Shown here piece by piece: positions 24,565-31,601 of a DNA stretch of 33,969 bases. Both the position numbers and the translations under genes were made by a program. The DNA comes from an uncultured Zoogloea sp. (GTDB lineage: Bacteria; Pseudomonadota; Gammaproteobacteria; Burkholderiales; Rhodocyclaceae): contig CALBTT010000061.1 of the NCBI GenBank assembly GCA_937967645.1, forward strand, positions 1-33,969, read 5' to 3'. The notes below the pieces were generated by a model. That model had not been told where the DNA came from. It made no database searches and saw only the letters and a program-made list of their open reading frames with translations. Positions within the stretch are counted from its first letter, which is position 1; each line of letters begins with the position of its first letter.

Positions 24565-24725
24565 TTTGTCGCATCCTCATGGTGAGTGGTCTGGTGGTTG
24601 GTGTTCTGCTGGCAGGTGGTCAGGGCATGCAGGCCCTGGTCCCCGCCCTGCTCGCCCTGGTGGGCGTCGGCGTCCTGCGCCGGGTGGCGCCCTCGCTGCC
24701 CTGGCGCCTGGGGCGTCACTTCTGA
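24552..24725 (+). CDS. SOS-controlled small membrane protein (57 aa)
   Basis: A 57-codon frame with an excellent Shine-Dalgarno, GGAAGGAG, 6 bases before the ATG. The product starts METLICRILMVSGLVVGVLL; a second hydrophobic stretch follows at about 26–42 (MQALVPALLALVGVGVL), then an arginine-rich tail (VLRR…WRLGRHF). Two short transmembrane helices are likely. It is the first well-initiated gene behind the LexA-covered promoter, with a ~95-nt 5' region. By position and size it recalls SOS-induced membrane peptides such as TisB, but there is no sequence similarity I can claim. It was too short for a standard ORF cut-off. Confidence 0.6.
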   Translation: METLICRILMVSGLVVGVLLAGGQGMQALVPALLALVGVGVLRRVAPSLPWRLGRHF

Positions 24726-24765
24726 TCCAGGTCAGGTCCGCCCGGCTTTCAATGGGGCAAGGCTG

Positions 24766-24787
24766 TCAGGGCACGGCGGTGCCCTGA
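24766..24787. terminator. Hairpin between the 57-aa gene and the ankyrin gene
   Basis: TCAGGGCAC (24766–24774) and GTGCCCTGA (24779–24787) form a perfect 9-bp stem with a GGCG loop between convergent genes. There is no T-run on either side, so termination may be partial or Rho-dependent. Confidence 0.5.
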
Positions 24788-24798
24788 GGAAACCTCAT

Positions 24799-25464
24799 TC
24801 AACGCCTGGCTGCCCGTGCCTTGCGCTCCGCCTGGATCAGGCCGGCAATGTCTGTGTTGCGGCTCTTCATGGCCCAGCTCTCGGCGCTTTCCTTCTGGTC
24901 GTTCAGCAGGTCGAGATCCGCTCCTGCCTTGAGCAGTCGGACCACGACCTCCTCGTGGCCATTGCGTGCGGCAAACATGAGCGGCGTGGATTGGTTGGGA
25001 GCCCTGGCATTCGGGTTGGCACCCTTGGCCAGGAGCAGTTCAACAATCGCCAGGCGGCCCTCGAAGGCGGCATACAGCAAGGGGTTCCAGCCATCATGGC
25101 TGAAGTCGGCGCCGGCTCCCAGCAGCAGGCTGGCCACCTCGGTGTGTCCCTTCAGGCTGGCCAGCATCAGAGCGCTATCGCCTACGGCGTTGCGTGCGTT
25201 GACCTTGATGCCGCGCTGGCGGAGCAGCTCTGCGACCACCTTGGGCTGGTCTTCACGGGCGGCCAGAATCAGCAGGCTGTTGCCATTCTCGTCCGTGGAG
25301 TTGGCGTCCATGCCCTTGGCCACCTGGCGTGCCACCTCTCGTGCATCTCCGAGCTTTGCGGCATTCAGGAGATCGTCCAGGGTTTCGGCGCTGGCAGGCA
25401 AGGACAGCTGCAGTGCAACCAGGGCGGCCAGCAGATGACGGAAGCGGAGACGGGGTATGCTCAT
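24799..25464 (-). CDS. Exported ankyrin-repeat protein
   Basis: A 221-residue protein with an N-terminal signal peptide (RLRFRHLLAALVALQLSLPASA-type, cut near residue 26), then four to five ankyrin repeats from ~28 to ~200; repeat cores such as GDSALMLASLKGHTEVASLL and STPLMFAARNGHEEVVVRLL are clear. It probably acts in the periplasm as a protein-binding scaffold. It is the last gene of the mltG operon, and its ATG overlaps the tatD stop by 4 bases, yet its role in that replication/cell-wall set is not known to me. Confidence 0.88.
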   Translation of the reverse strand: MSIPRLRFRHLLAALVALQLSLPASAETLDDLLNAAKLGDAREVARQVAKGMDANSTDENGNSLLILAAREDQPKVVAELLRQRGIKVNARNAVGDSALMLASLKGHTEVASLLLGAGADFSHDGWNPLLYAAFEGRLAIVELLLAKGANPNARAPNQSTPLMFAARNGHEEVVVRLLKAGADLDLLNDQKESAESWAMKSRNTDIAGLIQAERKARAARR

Positions 25465-26234
25465 GATGGTCTGGCGTCCTTGAATAAGCTGAAGAAATTG
25501 TTCGTGGTGGCCTCCGCGATGATCGGCAGATTCACCCCACGTGCATTGGCCACCGCCTCTGCTACATGGCGCACGTAGGCGGGCTGATTGGTCTTGCCCC
25601 GGAAAGGGACCGGTGCCAGGTAAGGGGCGTCGGTTTCCACCAGCAGTCGGTCGAGGGGTACATAGCGCGCAACCTCGCGGAGGGATTCCGCGTTCTTGAA
25701 GCTGACGATGCCCGAAAACGAGATGTAGAAGCCGAGGTCCAGTGCCTGTTCTGCCACCTCCCGGCTTTCAGTGAAACAGTGCATCACGCCACCCGGTTGA
25801 TCAGCCCCCTCCTCCCTCATCAGGCGCAGGGTGTCGGCGGCCGAATCGCGGGTGTGGATGATCAGCGGCTTGCCACAGCGCCTGGCGGCGCGGATGTGGG
25901 TGCGGAAGCGCTCGCGTTGCCACTCGGGGGCATCCTTGTGCCAGTAGTAGTCGAGCCCCGTCTCACCGATGGCGATCACCTTCGGATGGGCCGCCAGCTC
26001 GAGCAGGCGCGCTTCGTCGGGCTCCTCCACGTCGGCATTGTCCGGATGCACGCCGACCGAGGCGAACAGGTTGGCATGACGTTCGGCGAGGCCGATCACG
26101 CCGGGCAGGGTCTCCAGCTTCACGCTCACGCACAAGGCGTGGGTGACGCCCTTTTCGGCCATGTTGGCCAGCATGGCCGCCTCGTCGGCGATCAGATCGG
26201 GAAAGTCGAGGTGGCAGTGGGAATCAACGAGCAT
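25461..26234 (-). CDS. tatD: TatD-family metal-dependent hydrolase/DNase
   Basis: A 257-residue TIM-barrel amidohydrolase-fold protein. Metal-site motifs are DSHCHLDF (His6, His8), GETGLDYYW (Glu), IHTRDSAADT (His), MHCFTES (His) and VETDAPYLAP (Asp). Homologues such as YcfH/TatD are 3'-5' DNases linked to DNA repair and quality control. It lies 9 bases after pilZ and overlaps the ankyrin gene. The placement next to holB and tmk matches the E. coli ycfH neighbourhood, so YcfH is the likely orthologue. Confidence 0.92.
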   Translation of the reverse strand: MLVDSHCHLDFPDLIADEAAMLANMAEKGVTHALCVSVKLETLPGVIGLAERHANLFASVGVHPDNADVEEPDEARLLELAAHPKVIAIGETGLDYYWHKDAPEWQRERFRTHIRAARRCGKPLIIHTRDSAADTLRLMREEGADQPGGVMHCFTESREVAEQALDLGFYISFSGIVSFKNAESLREVARYVPLDRLLVETDAPYLAPVPFRGKTNQPAYVRHVAEAVANARGVNLPIIAEATTNNFFSLFKDARPS

Positions 26235-26243
26235 TGCTGAAAA

Positions 26244-26615
26244 TCAGATGGTGTGGGTGGGACGGGCCGAACCCAGGTGGCCGGCGAGGATCTGCTCGAT
26301 GCGGTTGCGGAGCACCTGCCCCGCCTCGTCACCGCCGAACTGCACGCCGATGCCCTGCGTCTTGTTGCCCTGCGCGCCGGCCGGTGTGATCCAGGCGACC
26401 GTTCCTGCCACCGGATGCTTGGTGGGGTCGTCCATGATCTGCAGCAGCATGAAGATCTCATCCCCGAGCTTGTAGCCGCGGGTGGTCGGCACAAACAGCC
26501 CGCCGTTGCGGATGAAGGGCATGTAGGCCGCGTAGAGGGCCGACTTCGAGGTGATGTTGAGGGACAGGACGCTGGGGCGTGCCGCCACGGGTCTTCTTGT
26601 TGTCGGTTCGTTCAT
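26244..26615 (-). CDS. pilZ: PilZ-domain protein (type IV pilus PilZ type)
   Basis: A 123-residue PilZ-domain protein found between holB and tatD in pilus-bearing proteobacteria. Segments such as RNGGLFVPTTRGYKLGDEIF, VAGTVAWITPAG and GIGVQFGGDEAGQ match that orthologue. The RxxxR and D/NxSxxG motifs that bind cyclic di-GMP in YcgR-type proteins are absent, as is known for PilZ itself. It would help type IV pilus assembly. It overlaps the holB stop by 4 bases. No pilus genes are in the window. Confidence 0.88.
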   Translation of the reverse strand: MNEPTTRRPVAARPSVLSLNITSKSALYAAYMPFIRNGGLFVPTTRGYKLGDEIFMLLQIMDDPTKHPVAGTVAWITPAGAQGNKTQGIGVQFGGDEAGQVLRNRIEQILAGHLGSARPTHTI

Positions 26616-27673
26616 TTGCGCACGGCCGGCGCAGCTGCCTGGAGGTTCCGGGCATACCGCAGCAGCATGTCCTCAAGAAATAGCCGGGGGTTCAAGGGGT
26701 GTTGCGCCACCCGTCGCGATTGGGTGATTTCATTGTAACAGCCGAGGGCCGTGTCCAAGGACATCCGCCCGGCCAGCGTCACCAGGGTGTCCCGGCAGTC
26801 CGGGAAAAAGCGCAGGCGGCCGCCCAGTCGCAGGGCGGACAGGTCGGCCACCCAGCGTTGCATCCAGCTCACCAGGGTCGGCAGATCGAAGCCCGCGGCA
26901 ATCGACTCCTTGGATTTGAGCCAGGCCTCCCATTCACCGGCAAGCCGCATCGGCGACTTGTCGGGAAGCCTGGAAATGTCGGCGATGAAACGCTTCCGTG
27001 CCGCCGCCACGCCCCCCTCCGCCGTGTCCGCAGCGGCCAGCGGCATGCCGCCGCAGAATGCCAGCAGGGCGTCGGCCTCGGGCAGCTTGCGCGCCGCCAG
27101 CCACCGCTGCGCCAGGTCGGCGGACGGGCGGGGAAAGGTCCAGGTCTGGCAGCGGCTGCGGATGGTCGGCAGCAGCCGCTTGGGTGACGAGGAGACCAGC
27201 AGGAACTGCGCGTTGGTGGTGGGCTCTTCGAGCAGCTTGAGCAGCGCATTGGCAGTGAAGGGATTCATCGCCTCGGGAGGATCCACGATGACCACACGCT
27301 GCCCTCCTCGATGACCGCCGGTGGTCAGGGCGTGCTGAAGATCCCGGATCTGGTCGATCACGATCTGGCGGCTCGCCGCCTTGCCGCCTTCGGCCTTGTC
27401 CCCGGCGGTGTCGCCGCGCTCCTCCTGGTCGGCTTCGGGAATCACCCGGAGCAGGTCGGGGTGGTTGCCGGCGAGGCGCCACTGGCAATCCTCACAGGTG
27501 CCGCAGGCATGGCCGTCACCGCCGGGCTGGCTGCACAGGATGCGCGCCGCCAGTGCTTCGGCGAACAGCCGCTTGCCACCGCCCGCCGGCCCTGCGAAGA
27601 GGAGCGCGTGCGGCATGCGCCCGGCGTTGTCGAGGGCCCGCTGCCACAGCCCGGCCTGCCACTCGAAGATCAT
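26612..27673 (-). CDS. holB: DNA polymerase III delta' subunit
   Basis: A 353-residue clamp-loader subunit, longer than the ~334 of E. coli because of an Asp/Glu/Lys-rich insert near residues 80–100. It has a nucleotide-loop-like GPAGGGKR (29–36), four cysteines of a zinc site (~47–63, C…CGTCEDC), NALLKLLEEPTTNAQF and the SRC motif (TIRSRCQTW) that supplies the arginine finger. The loop GPAGGGKR keeps the Lys, whereas E. coli delta' does not bind ATP productively. It overlaps tmk and pilZ by 4 bases each. Confidence 0.94.
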   Translation of the reverse strand: MIFEWQAGLWQRALDNAGRMPHALLFAGPAGGGKRLFAEALAARILCSQPGGDGHACGTCEDCQWRLAGNHPDLLRVIPEADQEERGDTAGDKAEGGKAASRQIVIDQIRDLQHALTTGGHRGGQRVVIVDPPEAMNPFTANALLKLLEEPTTNAQFLLVSSSPKRLLPTIRSRCQTWTFPRPSADLAQRWLAARKLPEADALLAFCGGMPLAAADTAEGGVAAARKRFIADISRLPDKSPMRLAGEWEAWLKSKESIAAGFDLPTLVSWMQRWVADLSALRLGGRLRFFPDCRDTLVTLAGRMSLDTALGCYNEITQSRRVAQHPLNPRLFLEDMLLRYARNLQAAAPAVRK

Positions 27674-28287
27674 TGGAAGCAGGTCTCCAGCACGATGCTC
27701 TCCACCTCCCGGCGGATCGCTTCCGGAGGCTGGGCGGCGTCGATGATCCGGATCCTTGCCGGATCGGCTGCGGCCCGGCGCAGGTAGGCGTTGCGGACGC
27801 GCTCAAAGAAGTCGGCCTTTTCACGTTCGAAACGGTCAGGGGCCTCGCCCGTACCGGCTAGGCGGCGCGCCGCCTCAACCGGATCAAGATCGAAGAGCAG
27901 GGTCAGGTCAGGCTGCAGGTGTGGATGAACCCACTGCTCCAGCGCCGTGAAGCGGGCTTCGTCCAGCCCCCGGCCACCCACCTGGTAGGCATAGGTGGCA
28001 TCGGTGAAACGGTCCGACACCACCCACCTGCCCTCCGCCAGTGCCGGCTCGATCACGACCGCGAGGTGCTCGCGACGGGCGGCGAACATCAGCATGGCCT
28101 CGGTTTCCAGGTGCATTGCCTCATGCAGCAGCAGGGCCCGGAGCTTTTCGGCGAGCGGCGTGCCGCCAGGCTCGCGGGTCTGCACGATGCTACGGCCGCG
28201 GGATTTGATCAGGGCAACAGCGGCGGCGATCTGACTGCTCTTGCCGGCACCATCGATGCCTTCGAAGGTGATGAAGCGGGATTTCAC
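27670..28287 (-). CDS. tmk: Thymidylate kinase
   Basis: A 205-residue dTMP kinase that makes dTDP for DNA synthesis. The P-loop is GIDGAGKSS (10–18), the TREPGGTPLAE stretch (37–47) follows, and the DRFTDATYAYQ region carries the DR(F/Y) motif. Length is standard. The start overlaps the mltG stop by ATGA, and the stop overlaps the holB start likewise, so the three are translationally coupled. Confidence 0.96.
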   Translation of the reverse strand: MKSRFITFEGIDGAGKSSQIAAAVALIKSRGRSIVQTREPGGTPLAEKLRALLLHEAMHLETEAMLMFAARREHLAVVIEPALAEGRWVVSDRFTDATYAYQVGGRGLDEARFTALEQWVHPHLQPDLTLLFDLDPVEAARRLAGTGEAPDRFEREKADFFERVRNAYLRRAAADPARIRIIDAAQPPEAIRREVESIVLETCFQ

Positions 28288-29285
28288 GGCGATGGTTTCC
28301 GGATGTAGCGGGCAACGGCCCGGTTGTGTTCGTCGAGGGAGCGGGAGAAGGCGCTGGAGCCATCCCCCCGTGCCACGAAATAGAAATAGTCGGTGGGCTG
28401 CGGATTGAGCGCGGCGCGCATCGCCGCGACCCCCGGCATGGCAATCGGCGTGGGCGGCAGGCCCAGGCGCAGATAGGTGTTGTAGGCCGAATCGGCGAGC
28501 AGGTCGCGCTTGCGCAGGTTGCCGTCGAAGGCCGTGCCCAGCCCATAGATGACCGTAGGGTCGGTCTGCAGCAGCATGCCGGCACGCAGGCGGTTGACGA
28601 AGACCGAAGCCACCAGCGGCCTGTCGGCGGCGAGGCCGGTCTCCTTCTCGACGATGGAGGCCATGATCAGGGCCTCATAGGGGTCTTTGTAAGGGAGCCC
28701 CTCGGCCCGCTTCTCCCATTCCCGCTGCAGGACCCGCTGCTGGTTGCGGTAGGCGCGGCGCAGCACATCCAGGTCGCTGGACTGGCGGGCGAACAGGTAG
28801 GTGTCGGGGAAGAACAGGCCTTCCGGGTGCCGCGCCGACGCGCCGATGCGTTCGAGCACTTCGGCGTCGCTCAGGCCGGCGCTGTCGTGCCGGAGATCCG
28901 GGTGGCGATCCAGCGCCGCGCGGAACTGGCGGAAGCTCCATCCTTCGATGAGCGCCACGTCACGCTGCGTGGTATCGCCGCGGCTGAGCTTGTCGAGCAG
29001 CTGGAGCGGCGTCACTCCGCGCTCGATCTGGTAGCTGCCCGCCTTGATGGCGTTGGCCTGACGTGTCAGGCGCGACAGGGTGACCAGCAGGAAGGGCTCC
29101 ACGTCGATCCCCGAATCGACGATCTGGCGGGCCACCTGGCGCATCGACGAGCCGGGCTCAATGGTGAAATCGAGTGGGCTTTGACGCAAACCGACCGGAC
29201 TTTGTGCGAACCACGTCAATCCCCCCGCGGTGAGCACAGCCACCATGAGCACCAATGCACACAGACGAAAAAACAGGCGCTTCAT
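28284..29285 (-). CDS. mltG: Endolytic murein transglycosylase MltG (YceG-like)
   Basis: A 333-residue inner-membrane protein with one N-terminal transmembrane helix (MKRLFFRLCALVLMVAV). It cuts nascent glycan strands and limits their length. A LysM-like region (~40–110) precedes the YceG domain with LFFPDTYLF, IMASIVEKETGL (catalytic Glu at about 215) and LQTDPTVIYGLG. The ATG at 29285 gives the normal N-terminus; a TTG-led frame 20 codons longer has no support. First gene of the operon, divergent from ygfZ. Confidence 0.94.
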   Translation of the reverse strand: MKRLFFRLCALVLMVAVLTAGGLTWFAQSPVGLRQSPLDFTIEPGSSMRQVARQIVDSGIDVEPFLLVTLSRLTRQANAIKAGSYQIERGVTPLQLLDKLSRGDTTQRDVALIEGWSFRQFRAALDRHPDLRHDSAGLSDAEVLERIGASARHPEGLFFPDTYLFARQSSDLDVLRRAYRNQQRVLQREWEKRAEGLPYKDPYEALIMASIVEKETGLAADRPLVASVFVNRLRAGMLLQTDPTVIYGLGTAFDGNLRKRDLLADSAYNTYLRLGLPPTPIAMPGVAAMRAALNPQPTDYFYFVARGDGSSAFSRSLDEHNRAVARYIRKPSP

Positions 29286-29405
29286 CAGGGAACTTGAGGC
29301 TTTCGGGAAGAACGAAGGAACGAGGAAAGGAGGAAGATCCAGCAAAAACTGAGGGCTTGGTTCTTGCTTCGGCTGAGCAGGACAGCCCCCGTGCGGCGAC
29401 GCCCC

Positions 29406-29411
29406 TATAAT
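29406..29411 (+). promoter_or_regulatory. Probable -10 box of ygfZ
   Basis: Consensus TATAAT 48 bases upstream of the ygfZ ATG, in the 173-base divergent gap with mltG. No good -35 is visible. Confidence 0.5.
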
Positions 29412-29458
29412 AGCGCAAACCGCTTTGAGACTCGTTTTTGCGACAGGACCCCAAACTG

Positions 29459-30490
29459 ATGAACGCTACATGGCAATCCCACCTCGGCGCCAAGGGCGCC
29501 CGGTTCACCGATTTTTCCGTCCAGTTCAATGAGGATGCCCGGCAGGATGTGATGCTCGCCTCCCAGGGTACCGTCGTGGTACCGCTGCAGCACCTCGGCG
29601 CGATCCGCGCCACCGGCGAGGACGCCGCGGTGTTCCTGCACAACCTGTTCTCCAACGACGTGAAAAAGCTCGGCCCCAACGAGGCCCAGCTGACCAGCTT
29701 CAACACCGCCAAGGGGCGCATGCTCGCCAGCATCGTGCTGTGGCGGGAAGGCGGCGACTACCTGCTGACCCTGTCGGCGGACATCCATGCGGCCATGCTC
29801 AAGAAGCTGTCCATGTATGTGCTGCGCTCCAAGGTGCGCCTGATGGACGACAGCGGCGACTGCGTGCTGATCGGCCTCGCCGGCCCCCAGGCGGGTGCTG
29901 CCCTCGAGGCCGCCGGCCTGCACATTCCCGGTACGCCCAGGGCCACGGCCTCCGGCGTCGCCACCGTGGTGCGCCTCGAAGGCGCCCGCTTCATCGTCTC
30001 TGCGCCCCTCTCCGAGGCCCTCGACCTGTGGGACAAGTTCGTCGCCAGCGGCGCCGTTCCGGCAGGCACCGCAGCCTGGCAGTGGGCCGACATCACGCAG
30101 GGCCAGCCCACCGTCACCCAGCCCGTCCAGGAGGAGTTCGTCGCCCAGATGCTCAACTTCGACCTGATCGGCGGCGTCAGCTTCAACAAGGGCTGCTACC
30201 CCGGGCAGGAGATCGTTGCCCGCACCCACTACCTGGGCAAGCTCAAGAAGCGCATGTTCCGCGTGCATGTCGATGTCGCCGAAGCGCCGGCCGCGGGCAC
30301 CGATGTGTTCTCTCCCGAGTTCGGTGAGCAGTCCGCCGGCAAGGTGGTGATGGCCGCTCCGGCGCCGAACGCGGGCTTCGATGCGCTGATCGTGCTGCAG
30401 ACCTCCAGCGCGGACTCGACCGAGGTGCATCTGGGCTCCCCGCAGGGGCCGTCCGTGAGCTTCCTGCCGCTGCCCTACGCCCTGGCCTGA
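29459..30490 (+). CDS. ygfZ: Folate-binding protein YgfZ (Fe-S assembly/tRNA modification)
   Basis: A 343-residue GcvT-like protein that uses tetrahydrofolate to support certain Fe-S enzymes, including tRNA thiolation enzyme MiaB. The signature KGCYPGQEIVARTHYLGK, with its conserved Cys, is intact, and ALRATGEDAAVFLHNLFSND-type N-terminal text is present (here AIRATGEDAAVFLHNLFSND). The ATG at 29459 is preferred to an in-frame TTG at 29438. The next gene starts 13 bases after the stop. Confidence 0.92.
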   Translation: MNATWQSHLGAKGARFTDFSVQFNEDARQDVMLASQGTVVVPLQHLGAIRATGEDAAVFLHNLFSNDVKKLGPNEAQLTSFNTAKGRMLASIVLWREGGDYLLTLSADIHAAMLKKLSMYVLRSKVRLMDDSGDCVLIGLAGPQAGAALEAAGLHIPGTPRATASGVATVVRLEGARFIVSAPLSEALDLWDKFVASGAVPAGTAAWQWADITQGQPTVTQPVQEEFVAQMLNFDLIGGVSFNKGCYPGQEIVARTHYLGKLKKRMFRVHVDVAEAPAAGTDVFSPEFGEQSAGKVVMAAPAPNAGFDALIVLQTSSADSTEVHLGSPQGPSVSFLPLPYALA

Positions 30491-30503
30491 GTACGCGTCC
30501 TTG

Positions 30504-30791
30504 GTGCTCTCCCATTACTACGTCTACTACCCGGTCCGGATCGGCATGGAAGCCGATCTGGCCCACACCCTTTACAACCTGCAGGATGATCTCCGGCACT
30601 CGACGGGGGTCGGCGGGCGTTTCCTGCGCAAGGCCGACGATCCGTGGACGTGGATGGAAATCTACGAGAATGTGACCGACCCTGTAGCTTTCGATGCAGC
30701 CCTGGAGCAGGCCGTGGAGCGCCACGGCCTTGAGCGCTTCCTGGACGAAGGCGGGCGTCGCCACATCGAACGCTTCGTCCCATGTGCCTGA
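30504..30791 (+). CDS. DUF4936-like small protein
   Basis: A ~95-residue protein starting at GTG (30504) or the TTG just before it; neither has a good ribosome site. The YYVYYPVRIGMEADLAHTLY opening and the WTWMEIYENVTDP centre look like an antibiotic-monooxygenase-sized ferredoxin-like fold and fit my memory of DUF4936 proteins of Rhodocyclales/Burkholderiales. Function unknown. It lies between ygfZ and the NRDE gene and overlaps the latter by 10 bases, which supports a real gene. Confidence 0.7.
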   Translation: MLSHYYVYYPVRIGMEADLAHTLYNLQDDLRHSTGVGGRFLRKADDPWTWMEIYENVTDPVAFDAALEQAVERHGLERFLDEGGRRHIERFVPCA

Positions 30792-31549
30792 TCCTCGTCG
30801 CCTGGCAGGCCCACCCGGATTTCCCGCTGGTGGTCGCTGCAAACCGGGATGAGTTCTTCACCCGTCCGGCCGCCGCGGCTGCCTGGTGGAAGGACCAATC
30901 CGACATTTTCGCCGGCCGCGATCTCGAGGCGGGCGGAACCTGGCTGGGCCTCAGCCGCTCCGGGCGTTTCGCCGGCCTGACCAATTTCCGTGACCCAGGC
31001 AGGCAGCGGGCCGGCACACCCTCCCGCGGTGACCTCGTCGCCGGATTTCTCGGCGGAAACGAGTCGACGGCCGATGCGCTGGCGCGCCTGCAGCGGGAGG
31101 GGCCGCGCTACAACGGCTTCAACCTGATGGTCTCCGATGGCGAAAGCCTGGGTGTTCACGAAAGCGTCAGCGGCGTCTCACATCGGCTCGAGCCCGGGCT
31201 GTACGCCTTGTCCAACGACCTGCTCGACACGCCCTGGCCCAAGGCCGTCGCCGGTAAGTCCCGCCTGTCCCGGGCCCTCGCAGCCCTGCCCGACGACACG
31301 CCGCTGCGCGACCTCCTGCGTGATGACCGGCCCGCCGCCGACGCCAGCCTGCCCCGCACCGGGGTGAGCCTGGCCTGGGAGCGCATGCTCTCCAGTGCCT
31401 TCATCCGCGCCCCCGGCTACGGCACCCGCTGCTCCACGGTGATCCGCCGCGACCGACACGGCTGGACCCATGTCACCGAGTCCACCTGGAACGAGATCGG
31501 CCAGGAAGCCGACCGTGTCACCGAGACCTTTCAGATCGCCCGGCCCTGA
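30782..31549 (+). CDS. NRDE/TANGO2-family protein
   Basis: A 255-residue protein with the defining N-R-D-E motif in VVAANRDEFFTRP (~17–29), the early Cys of MCLILVAW, and GRDLEAGGTWLGLSRSGRFA. The family (Ser/Thr-rich T10/TANGO2) is widespread in bacteria and eukaryotes. Its biochemical role is debated; heme or lipid handling has been proposed. It overlaps the end of the DUF4936-like gene. Confidence 0.88.
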   Translation: MCLILVAWQAHPDFPLVVAANRDEFFTRPAAAAAWWKDQSDIFAGRDLEAGGTWLGLSRSGRFAGLTNFRDPGRQRAGTPSRGDLVAGFLGGNESTADALARLQREGPRYNGFNLMVSDGESLGVHESVSGVSHRLEPGLYALSNDLLDTPWPKAVAGKSRLSRALAALPDDTPLRDLLRDDRPAADASLPRTGVSLAWERMLSSAFIRAPGYGTRCSTVIRRDRHGWTHVTESTWNEIGQEADRVTETFQIARP

Positions 31550-31562
31550 ACCGGGCTGAGCC

Positions 31563-31568
31563 TATAAT
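31563..31568 (+). promoter_or_regulatory. Probable -10 box of mfd
   Basis: Consensus TATAAT 34 bases upstream of the mfd ATG, just after the NRDE stop. No -35 match. Confidence 0.5.
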
Positions 31569-31601
31569 CCCGTCCTTCCGCTTTCCGTTGCACGTCGCCG
31601 C

